A DNA stretch of 64,000 bases from Lagopus muta (GCF_023343835.1 NC_064438.1:58366578-58430577); one strand, 5' to 3'; shown: positions 25,264-38,570, counted from the stretch's first letter. Notes: generated by a model not told the origin, from the sequence alone. Made by a program: numbers and translations.

Positions 25264-27794
25264 CAGCATCTGTACCATGGGGCAGGGTGTCTCCTGTTCA
25301 GCCCTACAGACCAACCAGGAGAGATCTATTTTTATTTTTAACTTTTTAAGTACTCAGGTATTTTGCTACTTGTGCCCTGCTTGTTTGGACAGAGGCAAAG
25401 CAGCATACTCAATGCATTTTTTTTTTGCTTTTCATCTCTACCTTCCACTCATGGGTGGCACTTATCTATTCTGCTTTTTCACCTGTGTCTAATTTAAAGG
25501 TTATAGTCCATCCATTAACCCCTGCTAATACCACCCTAGAGGCAGAGCAGTGATATTAATTTAGTGGAACTCTGTCCTAAGACTTCTGCAGATTTCTGCA
25601 TTTCTTAGTCCACAAACTCCTGTCCCGTGTTTCCCTCTAGCCAGCAGCCTTCATATGCACAAAACCAGGCAGCAGTTCAGCATCAAGATGGTTGTTGTAT
25701 GGCAGTCCAAACACTCCCATAGTCACCCTCCCGATCTTCCACATTCATAGGAGTTATTTGCTCCTCTCTGTGCACATAGCCTGGGTTTGTCTCCCAGCAG
25801 CTGCACCCAGCACACAGCCCACAGGAGCAATGTCTCACTGGAGGAGCTGAAATTTGCTGTGTCTGCACATGGAAGCAGCCCTGCTATCTGCACATGTGGT
25901 TACCTGGCAATTCCAGCAGACGATTTTTGGATTATAGTTCCATTACCCGCACTGCTACCAGTTCTTGCAACCTGCCCCTGCCAAGAAAACTCCAAGAGAA
26001 ACAAAATCCCTTATAACCCATGCTCACAATGCTCACAAAACCTGGCAGCTTCCTTCCAAAATTAAGTGATTAAAACAGTGCTAATGAGACATTCATCACC
26101 TGCGCTTTTTTCCTTGAAGGAAATATACAGGGCTCTGTATATTTTGCATACAGGTGCATGCAAAATCATGGTAATAGACAGCTTTGAAGCACTGTAAAAC
26201 AATAAATGAATAAATAAAGGTCATTCTGGCAAAATGTTCCCCAAATACTTGAAAATGTAACTGAATAAATAACTCCTTTTTGGACAGAAATCTGCAGACC
26301 TTAGCAGATGTGTCCAAGCTAAACGAAATATCCAGGGAACTGGATCTCCTTACTGATGAGAAATAATCAAGAGCACTGCCCTGGCACGGAGGCAGCCTGG
26401 AGGAGCCCTTTTCCAGCTCTCACTTCCATGATAGCTCTGTATTGTCCTTAGGCATCAGCCTGATCCATCAGTGAGGTTATTTACTGTGAACCCAGACCAA
26501 TGGGCCGCCAAGCCCACATCCCATAGTGAACTGGAAACAGTCAGAGCTTCGCCAAGGGAATGGGATTATTGGATGCTTACAGTCGAGCACGTGTCTGTCT
26601 GTGGAGGAGTGGGAGCACTGTAAAGATGACTGCATGGAAACGGGAAAATCCTCTTAGGAAGTGGTGGCTTTGGAAAGATATAGAGGTCACTTAAAAAAAA
26701 AATAATAATGGTGTTTTAAAAATGCCACTGTGGGAGAGTCAGCTTAAATTATTAGGCAAAGTGCTAAGGCAAATAAAGAAATCACATTCCACGGACCTGC
26801 GTGGAGGTATAGAAGGAATACATTCAACGGGATGATTTTTGTTTCTTTTACTAGGCCATGCTGCAACAGTACCCAGCATTGTATTTGCAGGGTTGGGTGT
26901 GAAATCTGCTTATGGGATTTCTGGCAGCACTGCTCTGCTCCGCGACCCTTTGCTGCAGGGCTCCAAAGGTGAAGCCCTCAGCAAAACCTTTTTCCTCAAC
27001 AGCAATGGGAGCAGGAGCAGGCCCTGAGTTTGTAAATATTAACTCATTTCAAATGTCAGATTATTTACTCTCTGCTCTTATAAGCACCCAGGCCAAATGG
27101 ATGGGATCCAAGTTTGTTAACAATAGCTCTTGGCCAGGACAAGCTGTAGCAAAGGTTAAATCCTGTTTGCTGTACTCCAGCCTGGAGCCCCATTGACTCG
27201 AGTAGCACTGGCGGCTTTGGGAGGATGGCAATGAAGGTGGTGAAGGCATGGCTGCAGAACCCCTGCCAGCATGGGTTTGCCATCACCTTGCCATGGGCAC
27301 CTTACCAGGGAAGGTGAGGACACGTCTGCATGTGCACATTGATGCACAGCACAATGGAAGTGGAAAAGAACCATGTCCTATGAAACAAGTCTCTCTGCTG
27401 TCAAGATAATACAAGTAGGTTTGCTTGTTGTGCACTGGAAAACTGAAAAAGTGTCCATTATCTTGCCTTGGGCCTATCTGCATGATGTTATATATAGATG
27501 TATGTATGCACCAAAAATTTTCTTCCATTCCATTACACAGCTCTTGCATCATTCCACATTTTCTCCTTGCTCCTTGCCACCTCCACTGAAATACATGGCT
27601 GCTGCATGGCCCTGAGAAAAGAGAAAGCCAAAAGCGACTTTCAGAGATGAGGTAGGAGGAAGCCAAGGTATTAGCCACCCTGTTTGAGATCCTTGCTCTT
27701 CTATTCTTGTTGGCCAACCACACAACAACAAGCAGGTGCCATTTGATGACAGATCTCCAAATTCACCCCCCAAAAAGAAGCACTGGGTGGAAAG
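25264..27794. other. intergenic, no gene recognised
   Basis: No gene. Mixed unique sequence; the part at about 26480-26600 keeps several CpGs (GGGCCGCCAAG, AGTCGAGCACGTG with a CACGTG E-box) and could hold a short regulatory block, but the evidence is thin. Confidence 0.4.
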
Positions 27795-27970
27795 GAGGTG
27801 TTGGAGATATCGAAACAGGCTGCCCAAGGATGTGGGGGGTAGGTCACCATCCCTGGAGGTGCCCAAGAACAGTGGAGATGCGGTGCTGAGGGACGTGGTC
27901 AGTGGGCATGGTGGAGGTGGGTTGGAGTTGAACTTGGGGAACTTAGAGGTCTTTTCCAACCTCAGTGATT
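27795..27970 (+). mobile_element. CR1 LINE 3' fragment
   Basis: AAACAGGCTGCCCAAGGATG, GGTCACCATCCCTGGAGGTG, AGTGGAGATGCGGTGCTGAG and AGAGGTCTTTTCCAACCTC. The octamer tail has been lost. Plus orientation; same subfamily as 38330. Confidence 0.9.
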
Positions 27971-28100
27971 ATAAGGACGTGGCAGACCATCCTGAAGCAC
28001 ACATGGCACATAATGAAGAGTTACTTGCACTTGGCAACAGCAGTGGGACTGCAAGACCTCCATAGATGACAGGATCTTCATGGATCACAGAACACAGAAT

Positions 28101-28517
28101 CTCTCCTATGAGGAAAGCTTGAGGGAACTGGTCTTGTTTAGCTTGGAGAAGAGAAGGCTCAATGGAGACCTCATTGTGGCCTTCCAGTGCTTGAAGGGAA
28201 AGGATAAACAGGAGGGGGAACAGCTGTTTGTGAGGGTGGATGGTGATAGGACAAGGGGAATGGTTTAAAAGTGAGACAGGGGAGGTCTGGGTTGGGTATG
28301 AGGAGGAAGTTTTTCAGCCAGAGGGTGGTGAGGCACTGGCACAGGTTGCCCAAGGAGGCTGTGGATGCCCCATCCCTGCAGGCATTCAAGGCCAGGCTGG
28401 ATGTGGCTCTGGGCAGCCTGGGCTGCTGGTTGGTGACCTGCACACAGCAGGGGGTTGGAGCTGGATGAGCACTGTGCTCCTGTGCAACCCAGGCCATTCT
28501 AGGATTCTGTGATTCTA
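28101..28517 (+). mobile_element. CR1 LINE 3' fragment
   Basis: About 417 bp in plus orientation. Starts at the TTGGAGAAGAGAAGGCTC block and runs through GGCACTGGCACAGGTTGCCC, GGCTGGATGTGGCTCTGGG and GGGCTGCTGGTTGGTGACC to the tail CATTCTAGGATTCTGTGATT. Its last 190 bp are very close to the inverted copy at 46683-46857. Confidence 0.95.
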
Positions 28518-30267
28518 ACATTCACTGACCACAGGAGCACATGACACTTTCCTGGCTTGGTGTGACAAAGCATGCTGACCCATCAGGGCACGCAGTGTGC
28601 TTTGCCCGGTGTGACCTGCACAGATGGCTCACAAAGGAAGCACTTGCCAAGCCAAGCGGTGCACAGAGCAGTTTAGCCGGGAGCACTCACGTCCAGAGAC
28701 ATTCCTGCGCTGATTAGGGAGGCTGAGCGGGAGCCAGGGGCGGGTCGACCATCTCCTTCCTCCGGCAGCTCAGATCACACCTCTCGGAGATGCTTGGGTC
28801 AGGCATGGGAAGTTCATGGCTGCAAGCTCGGTGGCGGGGAAGGGGATGCGGGGGAAGTTCACAGGGTTCAGCCAGAGCCAGGTCCGGAACAAAACGTCTG
28901 ATAAGCAGAGAGAGAGTCAGACATGGACATGAGCCCCGGGAATCCTTGCCTCTTCTCCAGCTGGTGCGTGGTGCTGGGTGCTTTGGGGACAAAAGGCCAG
29001 GCTCTGCTCTGACTCAAATGATTTCTGCAATGAATGGAGGGACCAGTGTCCAACAAATAAAAAGATCAGATGAGCAGATGGGACAGATCAAGCTGACCAC
29101 AAAGACTCTGTCCAACATTTTTTGACAACTGTCAGAGACATATGTGCATGAGGATTTTGGAGTAACTGGGAAGGGCATGTGGGCTGGGAGGGAGATGCAT
29201 GGCTGCAGGAGGACGCAGGCTCTGGATACTAACTTGGTGCCTTTGGTGCGTGGCCCGACGTCCTACAAGGAGGAAGAAGCTGGTAGATCATTCATCACAC
29301 CTCCTCACCAGGCTGAACCAGCCCTTCGCATGCTCTTCCTGGTGTTTGGTCCATCACTAATGAGCCATGTACTGGGGGGAATTCTTAGGTCATTTATTTT
29401 GCATCATGTCTGCTAGGAGAGGTAACACTACAGTAACTAATTGGGAAAGCAGACAGATAGCACTGAACAAAGCCATGGGCAGAGAGACCATGTCTGCGAG
29501 CATGAAGGACTGGAGCTATCCCTTCTGCCAGCTGCCCTGATGAAGTCTGCGTTTGAAATGAGCAGAGATGGCACATCCCAAGCAGCCCATCCTGCCCTTT
29601 GTGCAATGTCTCTGAAAAAACAAACAAACAAAAAAAAAACAACAAAAAAAAACCCCACAACCACACTTTGCTCATTTATTTTGTCAGCTGCTCTTTTGGT
29701 TATTTAGTGCATTCCAAGGATCGTGAGGAAATACAACGGATGATGTTCTGCAAAATCAATGGCGACAGTTTGCAAGAGTGACTGGCAGCAGCGGATGCCC
29801 AGAAAACCACAGCCCTGGAAACGTGCAGTTTGTCACCCACTCATTGGTTGGTGTTGTGCCTCCACCAGGCAAAGCCAGGTCTCTTTGGTGTGTTTGCTAT
29901 GTGACAAATTCAAGAACCTGGAGATGGAACCCAACCATGTGAGAATTGGCTTTGGCCTCTTAAAAGTGGAAAGAATTTAGCTCAGTAATATTGCTTCCTT
30001 CTGGCCCGGTCATATTATCCTTACATCATTACAGCCTTCTTTCAGGCTGCTTCCCACCCTATGCTGCCTTTTCGCCCATGAGTATTTGCATTAAGGCAGT
30101 TTCACACTGTGAGCTTCTAATCTGGCCCTGGGCTTTAACAGAGTCTTGAGTCCTTTTGCAATCAGAATAACACATGTTCCTAAAAGCATAGCTCCTTCCT
30201 CTGTGGATTTGCTTTCTCTTGCTCTTTCACACACTAGAAAACTCTGGTTCCCTCAAAGAGACTGGCT
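28518..30267. other. intergenic, no gene recognised
   Basis: Unique sequence. A CAAA/A-rich tract lies at 29618-29654. Frames of up to 116 codons have no recognisable features. Confidence 0.45.
29618..29654. repeat. A-rich (CAAA)n tract
   Basis: AAAAAACAAACAAACAAAAA followed by further A runs broken by C. Low complexity. Confidence 0.8.
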
Positions 30268-30327
30268 AGAGGTTGGACTTGCTGATCCTTACAGGTCCCT
30301 CTCAATTTGGCATATTCTATGATTCTA
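30268..30327 (+). mobile_element. short CR1 LINE tail
   Basis: AGAGGTTGGACTTGCTGATC, TACAGGTCCCTCTCAATTTG and the tail ATTCTATGATTCTA. Only the last 60 bp remain. Confidence 0.85.
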
Positions 30328-33300
30328 AAAAGAATTGGACGTTACTGCCTCCTTTTTACCAACTCTAAGCAGACACAAAAAGGACACTCAGGCAAGCTGG
30401 GACCAAAGCAGGGATTTTATAAAGCACTTGTTCCCTTTGCTGCAGGCAAAAAACAGAGAGCAGCAAGTCAACTATATGAGTGCCATCTTCTCCAAGGCCA
30501 AAACACCACACCAGCAGCAGTGACAACAATGCTCTCAGTGTCCCCACGTGTCACTTTCCCATGAAAACTGCTGCCATCACCAAAGAGAAATTCTGCAATA
30601 AGGCTGCTGGTGTTCACATTGCTTGGGCATCACAGCAGGACCTCTTCATCCCAAGGAACACCAATCTGTGGTAGTGATTGATTTGTCCATGGATGTCCAC
30701 CAGCACTGCAGCAGCTCCCAAATCCCTCTCTTGCCTTTTCCCCCAGCACCTCGAGTCCCATACAAACATTGCACCATTCTCTAGCCTTCTGCGTGATGCA
30801 TGTTTTGTATACACACACCTCCCAGAGACTGACTCCATCAGCACATCCAGCACAGCTCTGCACCTTGCTGTAACTCCCCCAGATTCTCACCAATAGCAGA
30901 TCATTCCTCACGTTAAGGCTGTGTTAAGGGTTTTGCAGGGTAGTACTTCCTCAACTTCTATCTTGCTTGCTGGTGTTATCCCAATTGCTCAGCAAAGGTC
31001 TGTGGACCACGTCCCCCATGCTCAGCAGCTTCCCACTGCCACAATCATCCTCGCCTGTATGGAAGAAGGAAAGAGGAAACAACAGCTTGCTGTGAACGAG
31101 ATCTCCCAGGGAGTCAGAGTTAGCAAAACAACCACTCAAGAGGGGGGAAGTTTCCAGTGCGTTTACATGGCTGTGGCTGGAGGCAGCAAAGCTACCCGGG
31201 CAGATGGGACCGACATCCAGGTTAGCGAATGCCACCCGAACCCGCTCCCCGCCAGTTAATGTAAACAGGGCTGTCGGGCGCAGCGAGTGCTGCAAGGCTT
31301 TGATCAGAGCCAGCTGCACAGCCAGCCTCGCCGTGAGCCCACAGCCCCTGCCCCATCCCAGAACAGGGCCCTGAAGCGGGCTGGTGTGTTTGCCAGGAGG
31401 GGAAGGAAGTTCATGGGATCTGTACCTCGCACGAGCGAGTTTTCTGATGTGGAAGAAATGCTGCGGGTCATGCCAGGAGCTGCCCAGGCATAGCTACAAG
31501 AATTTGCTGGCCAACAATTCCCAAGTGCAAAAAATAACATTAGGGTTGGGGATTCTTTTTTTGGGGTGGTGAGTATGGATGGAGCTCAGCGATGGTTTTT
31601 TCCCCACCGGCAAAGCCCAGGGAGCTGGGGTAGGAAGCTCCCATCACCATGCAGTTCACAGCAGAACCCTTCCTCAGAGAAATGATCCAGGTTAGGAAAA
31701 TAGTGACTGGGGGAGTGAAGAGACAGGCCTGGGTCACCCCAGGGATGTGCTTCAGAACCCAGGCTGCATCACCCAGCGAGGGTTGTGGGACAGCACAGCT
31801 CACCTTACATCCCCACCCTGTGCTCTGTTAAGCAGCAGCTGCAGTCCTTACAGAGAGAATAACTTGGCTTTTTTTGGTATGGAGCTGACCTACGCTGTGC
31901 AATTCCTGCATGCTGGTAGAGGAAATAAGTATCCCAGGCTGGAAAACACCAGCATTTTCTGTTTGAGAGGAGCAATAACTCAGTGAAGTGGTAAGGAGTT
32001 TACAAGGGCTTGGAAAAAATTACCTCGTTTTAGTAAGTGTTAATTATATGACTAATTAAATAGAGAGGAGGTTGAAACACTTTCCAAGTCATAACCTGTG
32101 TGCTTCCAGACCAGTCCTTGCGTGACAGAGAAAACAGGGAAGGAATCCTGTTTGGCCTCCATGGCAGGAAGTGGCTACTAAACCAGCTCTAACTTCTAAT
32201 TTATTTATCTGGAACTGTTTTAAAATTCACCAATGTTTCTGCTACTTAAAAAAAAAATAAAAGAAAAAAGAAAAAAAACCACCAGCCATTCAGTAGAACA
32301 CATTTGGAGCAGCCTGAGTTTTAGGAAAGAGATATAAAAGGCCACTTTGTTTATGTTTTTCAGCAATGGTATGTTGGCTTCTTTTTTTTTTTTTCCTAAA
32401 TGGCTGTGAAGAAAAAAACCCATTATGTTAAATCTCTTATCTTCACACAAAGTGGTTGCAGCTATCATAAAACACACACATTGTGTCATTTCAAAACACA
32501 AGCAGGCTCACAGACAAACATTCTCCAGATTACCTCCTCTCTCTCCCCTCTTTATTTTATGATTGTGTTGATATTAATAAAGTTTAGCATATTCGAGTGA
32601 GGTCCTTTGTTCCTCCAGTCAGGTCTGAGTTGTGTTCGCCTGGGGAAGCACAAGGAAACCACAGGGTCACAGGCAATGCTTGTAGAACTCCCTCTGCACT
32701 TCAGTGCTGCATCCCACTCTCACTGCTCTCATAAGCTTTAAATGGGAAAAAATAGTGTCTAAAAGTAACAAACATTGGGCTGAGATGCAGAAGTCTATAC
32801 AAAAAAAAGGTCAAATCTCCCCCCGATGGAGATTGCATCTCCATTCCATAGGACTGCACTGAAAACTCTTCAGCTTTGTACAGTCCCAGGATGCTCTGAG
32901 CCTGCTGGGATGTAAGGGATTGCTGGCATATGGACACGTGCCATCATCTGCTGCCCTCTCCCTCCCACCAGCTTCCATCCACACTGGCAGGATTGGGCTG
33001 GGCAGCAAACACCAAGCCAGCTCCAACTGGAGAGCACTGGGGAAGCCCAGCCAAAAATAAATTCTAAATATAACAAAAACATGGAGGAGTGGGAAGCAAA
33101 GAGCAGCTGTGCAGGTGCGTGGTGCTTTGGTGGGTTCCTTCCTAGAGAAGGCTGCAGGCTGATCGGAACCAAGCTTGGTCCTTCAGTACTACCAGTGCCA
33201 ATATCAATAGGACACATCTGCTGGCCACCAAAGGAGGGACACCTTGTTTCCCTAGAGCATCCATTGGCTCCCATAGCATTTTCCTCACAGAGATTACATG

Positions 33301-33524
33301 CACCAGCATTCTCTTCCATCCCAAATCACCTCTTGGTGTTACCAAAGATGAGTTTGACACAGAGTCGACAGTCTCCAAGAGCCACTCTGGCCCGGGCCAT
33401 ATGCCTCGGTCTCCATGACAGTCATAGAGGTTCAAGATTTGTGAAAATGAGAAACTAGTGGAACAGAGATGGTCAGAGTGTGTGTCCTGGCTCGTAGTGC
33501 TGGTTGGCATGCTCAACTAACTGA

Positions 33525-33765
33525 GTAACCAACTCTAACACATTCAGACAGCCAACCCAGCCAAGCACCATGTGCACATCCAGCCAACCAATCTCCACAT
33601 GTGCACGCACAACTAACCCAACCAGACAGCACATACATGTGCACAAACAACTCAACCAACTCGCACACGTACCTGCCCAAACGAGCACCTGCACATGCAC
33701 AAATTACAATCACTTGCACAAGCACTACCAGCCAACACAGGCACAGCCAATCAAGCAGCACATCT
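33525..33765. repeat. degenerate C/A-only minisatellite
   Basis: The plus strand is almost free of G runs and made of CAACCAA, CACATGCAC and CAGCCAA words. A CATGTGCAC word recurs at 33569, 33598 and 33636, with a decayed version (CACATGCAC) at 33692, giving irregular units of roughly 29-56 bp that each contain an AACCAAC-type half. It reads like an old tandem array with strong strand asymmetry. Confidence 0.6.
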
Positions 33766-34499
33766 CCAGCCAGTGCTGCCTTACACTGCAGTGGAGCACC
33801 ATGGCAGAAGACAGTTTGGGTTCTTATGACCTTGGGCATTGAGAACCAAAATGCTTTGGGAAGCAGGACTTGCCTTTACAACCTGCTGGAAACATACTCT
33901 GTTGCCACAGCAGCATCCTCAGTGTTGTTCATTGCTCTGATACCTGTGATGATCCTGGAGGTGTGTCACCAAGCCATGGGGACACTGTGTAGATTCAAAC
34001 TGTGAACCCACAAGTTGCTTGCAGAGAGATTTCCTCTCCTGGAAGCAATAGGAACTCAGAGGAACTGCACCCCACCTGGTCTCTGTCTGCCACCAATGGT
34101 TTGGGGTGCAGCCAGTCCCCATCAGCAGGAACCAGGAAGGACATCTCAGAGTCTGGAGAGTGGGTGTCCTCACCAGGAGGTTCACATATCCCTGCCCTCA
34201 TGGTGGTGAGAGTGCAGGAGGCAGCAATACCATAAAAACACACTGAGCCACCACCACTGTGCAGAAACCATGTCCCCTCCCTCCACTCTGCTGCCATGCA
34301 GACACCCAGCTTGCCAGCTCAGGCACAAACTGCTTGTCTCCCCATGAGTTCTCACTCTGGGCCAGCTACCCCAGAGTTAGCCAGGGGCAAAGGAGGTAAA
34401 TGGACAATAGATATCAGGCTAGTCCAAATAAAGAAGCTTAGAGGCAGCACACACTCTAAAAACAAAGCTCTAAACTTCAAAACAGAACGAATGCACAAT

Positions 34500-35720
34500 T
34501 TCGGGGAAACTTCTGAAAGCATTGATTTCCTCTAGCGCCGTAAACACGACGGGTTTAATGAGCTTGTCCCACTGATGTGCTGAAAACAGACGGAGCCGCC
34601 GTGAGTCACCGCTGGTGCTAGCAGCAAACAAACCCACCAGGCACAACACCCGCACCGATAACACTTGTGCAAGGCTCAAACCGGAGGACCTTTCAGCAGC
34701 TATAACTAATCTATTTCCACCGCTACGCCGCATTGCTTCAGAGACAAAGTGGGAATTTTTTTTGCTGTTAATTAACATTTGTTCGCGCACAAAATGCAGA
34801 GGCTGGTGCCAACCGGACATACCTAGATAGAGCCTAATATTAGATTTCACAAAAGCATTCATCCTGTCTAAACAAACATCCTCCATACGATATTAACCTT
34901 AAAATTGTTGCCCAAACAGATGTTTGCACTTGTAGGCACTGCTCGGCATCGTTTCCCAGGGCGAGGCAAACCCTCCGCATCCATGACCGTCCCTGCACCC
35001 CAATTAACCCAGGCATTGACAGGAAAACAGGCTGTTGTTTTAGTAAGCTTTGCATAAAACTCGGTTTCGGATTTAAAACCATATCAGTCACTATTTGTCT
35101 CTAGCAGAGACTCGGTGTAAGGTTTCTTCCTCTGGCTTTATTGCCGTGCAGTGTTACTCACTTCTTTTTGTTACAGCCAGAGACAAAGTCCTGCTTTAAC
35201 AGCTGAGAAAATTTGCTGGCGGATGATATACGACGTTGATTAACCAATAGTGTGGCTCAGGTCTGGTCGAGCATGCGAGCGGCTGAAATGGGAAAGCAAG
35301 TTTTTTAACAATTTGTTATACACGGTAGCAAGAAAAACAGGAAGGAGGTGTTTATTAGCAGTTTCCAAATATACCAGCCAAAATAAAACTCCCCGTGCAG
35401 TCTGAGGTATTCAAAATACAGCAACGACCAGAATTCCTAAGATTATAAAAGGGTAATTAATCACAAACAGTGTTCACAGACCAGTGGTTTGGAAACTTCC
35501 TTTTTATTGAAGATCTGGATCAAGAGCAAACTTCAAAGCACAACTAATTGATCTGAGATTCATTGCGTCTGGTCGATAAAGCAAAAAAATAAAATATCAT
35601 TCCGACGAAGCCAGATCCACGGTTTACATTCATTATGCCCTGACAGCCCATAAAGCACATTAAAAAGCCATTTTTCAACGAATGCTATAGCTCTGACCTA
35701 TTTCAACATAAAAGCAATTC
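34500..35720. promoter_or_regulatory. candidate conserved noncoding element cluster
   Basis: About 1.2 kb without repeats, AT-rich but keeping many CpGs, which is unusual for neutral DNA here. Visible cores: AACAATTTGTT (35307-35317), an inverted SOX-type pair; GGTAATTAATCAC (35452-35464) with homeodomain cores; CTTCAAAGCACAACTAATTG near 35530; and CATTCATTATGCCC near 35628. It carries no convincing coding frame. Its position is about 16 kb beyond the BMP4 3' end. Enhancer function for BMP4 is inference. Confidence 0.4.
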
Positions 35721-36205
35721 ATACGCGAGAGACTGTTGCTTCCTCACAGTGTATTGCACCCAAAAGCCAGCCGTGTTATTCCAGGCTTGTTTCTCAGGAA
35801 TGCGAGCATATCTTGGAGACCGATTCATAAAAGGAAGAGAGCAGCCCACTCCCGGGCCAGGCTCACATGCTTTATTCAGAAGTGAAATTTCCGAATTTTG
35901 TTTGGCTTCAGCCAACTGTTAACTCTAGTGGAGCCGAGGGGGAAGTGGTTGCAGACAGCCAAGGTGCCAGATGAGCTCTTCTTCTCCTTCCTCTTCTGAA
36001 ATTACCTGGAAACAGCACCTTTTCTCTTAGGGATTGTACACATCTCACCCAGGGAACAATCCATTTGCTGCCAGCAGCCGTTGCCAGATTTGCAATTTCA
36101 CCTTTGTGATTTGTTGTGAGAGGAGCTGCATCCACGGGAGGATGCCGTGTGCCCCAGTCATACACTCACAAAACATGAGCCACGGCCCCTTTCTCAATCA
36201 TAAAC

Positions 36206-36445
36206 TCAGAGAATCGTTAAGGCTGGAAAAGACCTCCAAGATCACCAATTCCAACCCCAGCCCACCCCACCGTGCCCACTGCCCACGTCCCTCAGTGCCA
36301 CACCTCCACTGAACACCTCCAGGGATGGTGACCCCACACTGCTGGGCAGCTGTGCCGACACATTGCCACTCTTCCAAAGAAGAAATATTTCCTAATATCC
36401 AACCTGAACCTTCTCTGGTGCAACTGAAGGCCATTAGGTGATACG
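36206..36445 (-). mobile_element. CR1 LINE 3' fragment
   Basis: Tail remnant tcagagaatcgttaagg, then GGCTGGAAAAGACCTCCAAG, CACCGTGCCCACTGCCCACG, CACTGCTGGGCAGCTGTGCC and AATATTTCCTAATATCCAAC. Minus orientation. Confidence 0.92.
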
Positions 36446-38329
36446 GAATTGGGAGGAAACATAGAAAGGTTTTCTCCTTTCTGGCTGGCACAAACTATCC
36501 CAGCCTGAAGGCAAAGAAGCCGCCTGCACTAGGCAGAGCTTTTCAAGGCAACCTGTGAGTCTTCATTGTTTTTCTGGAGAACTAGAGGAGTCCCTGGCAA
36601 AAAGACACAGGAGTTGCATCCCTTTCAGCCCTCCCTCCATCCTGCTGGAGGGTTCTGCTTCTCAGCAATCCCAGCTGGGCCGCGGGATGCAGAGCTTGGA
36701 GTGCACACCCGGCCCTCCCAGCGCCAAGCCTCCCCACCTCAAGTGCTGTCAAAACACAGGCGGTGTGGACACATCCAATTTATTCTCAATAGGTTTTGCA
36801 GGCTTTAATTTTGCTGCTCCGCTTTCCTGGAATGAAAAGCAGAAGCCTCCAAGCTGCCAGGTCGCTGAAGGCTCTGATAAAGGTTTGATCTCCAATGTGG
36901 GCTGTGATTTTTTTTGCCTTTTGTCCGCTGTTGTCTTCACCTGTGCCATCCTCTCCCCGTGAGGGAGCCTGTTGCTGCGAACAGGAAAGAGCACAGTGAA
37001 CAAAACCTTTTACAAGGGATTAAATTTCATCTAAAAGCATGTAATTCTACATAGCCAGGAGCAGTTTCTAATCTTCATATATAGGAACTTACAAGGCATG
37101 GAATTCAAAGCCACCGGATTAAATGAAAAATGTGAATGAAAAGCTACATGCTGATACTCAGCTGACCTAGGCAAGTTACTGTACATTTTTCAAAGTTTTA
37201 AATTACCACTAATGGAAAACGTGGGGAGCGAGCTTCAAGTGCTTCTCCACATCACGGCTTTAAAAAAAGAGTCCGAAACAGTGAATGAATATTTGTGGAG
37301 AAGCCCACGATGCTTTCCAACACAGTTGGCCTCACTTTGCTCTTGCTGTATAGATCAGTAGGTATCATCGGATCAGATTAAGACCAGCTGTTCATTTCTA
37401 GGAAAGGAATTTCCCAAAAAGGTAAAATATAATGCAAGCTTAGAAACCTAGACACTTTGGAAGAATAAAACCTCTGCTCGTGACTGTAAAACGCAGAGAA
37501 AAAGACATCGAAAAGCAAGACACTTAAAAGACATCTTAAAAGCATTTAAGAACTTTGGTTTCAGTTATTCTGTATTAAAGGATAGGTAAGCTTAAATTGC
37601 TCAGACTCTTTAAAAAAATAAAAAATAAAAATAGAAGGGATTGTAAATAAAATTGGAAACAGATATACAACGGCCGGGTTCCCACAGGTGCGCTCCTCGC
37701 TGTGGGATATACCCGTGTGAATTTGCTGTTTCCCATCGTGTCAGGGGAAACAATGAATTCTGAGGTTACCCCGCATGCCTTCAGACCCAGCACAGAAGAA
37801 GTGACCTCTTGTCTGGGCAGGCTGAGGGCTGCAGGTCCCCTGCACCAACGCGAGGGGTTGTGCCGCCGGGGCTCACCGCCAGATCAAAGACGTGGGCCAC
37901 TCACAGGGAAACAAGAGGGGAAAGCCCAAAGAATCAGAGAAACAAAGGGAAGGTTGAGGAGATAAGGATCAGTCTCAGATATGATATTTCACCCAGATCA
38001 GAGCCGGCGCAGAAGTTCAATTCAAAGTTCATAAGACAAAAATACAAAGGGAGCTGCTGGAAGGTTTTGTTGCTCTACGTCTGTGCTCTCAATGATATTC
38101 CCATCCTCCAGGTGACAGAGGTTGCCTCTCTATTATGCAACATCATAGAACTGAGCTCACCTTTTCCTCCAGACCTCGCCTCCACCCAAATATGCACTTT
38201 GAGCATTCCTAACACCTTTGTACAGCCCAAAACCAAACCCCTCCAGGTGCACCCAGCAGGTGAGGCGTGAAGCTGTGAGGTACCCAGCACAGCCAGACCC
38301 CTTGACCTTGGGGAAAGGGACTTCTGCAT
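36446..38329. other. intergenic with candidate element
   Basis: No gene recognised. The block at 37080-37400 is noted separately. An A/T-rich patch is at 37611-37636. Confidence 0.45.
37080..37400. promoter_or_regulatory. candidate conserved noncoding element
   Basis: Repeat-free AT-rich block. It includes GCCACCGGATTAAATG near 37111, TTTTAAATTACCACTAATGG near 37196 and ATCATCGGATCAGATTAAG near 37364. Bicoid/OTX-like GGATTA and TAAT cores are present. No coding potential. Function is inferred. Confidence 0.27.
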
Positions 38330-38570
38330 GCACTCAAGTTACACCAGGGAAGGTTCAGGTTGGATAGTAAGAAAAATTTCTTCTTCAGAAGAGTTATATT
38401 GCATTGGCACGGGCTGCCAAGGAAGGTGGTGGGGTCACCATCCCTGGAAGTGTCCAAGGAGAGAGGAGATGTGGCACTGAGGGACTGGGCAGTGGGCATG
38501 GTGGGATGGGCTGGGGGTGAGCTTGGGGATCTTGGAGGTCTTTTCCAACCTGAATGGTTCTGCGATTCTG
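38330..38570 (+). mobile_element. CR1 LINE 3' fragment
   Basis: GGGAAGGTTCAGGTTGGATA, AGAAAAATTTCTTCTTCAG, GGGGTCACCATCCCTGGAAG, GGTCTTTTCCAACCTGAATG and tail GGTTCTGCGATTCTGC. Plus orientation. Confidence 0.92.

Larger units (their letters stand above)
30328..36205. other. longest CR1-free intergenic block downstream of BMP4
   Basis: About 5.9 kb without a CR1 copy and without a recognisable gene. It holds the C/A-rich minisatellite at 33525-33765 and the strongest-looking candidate noncoding block of the window at 34500-35720. An A-rich patch is at 32248-32279. Confidence 0.45.
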
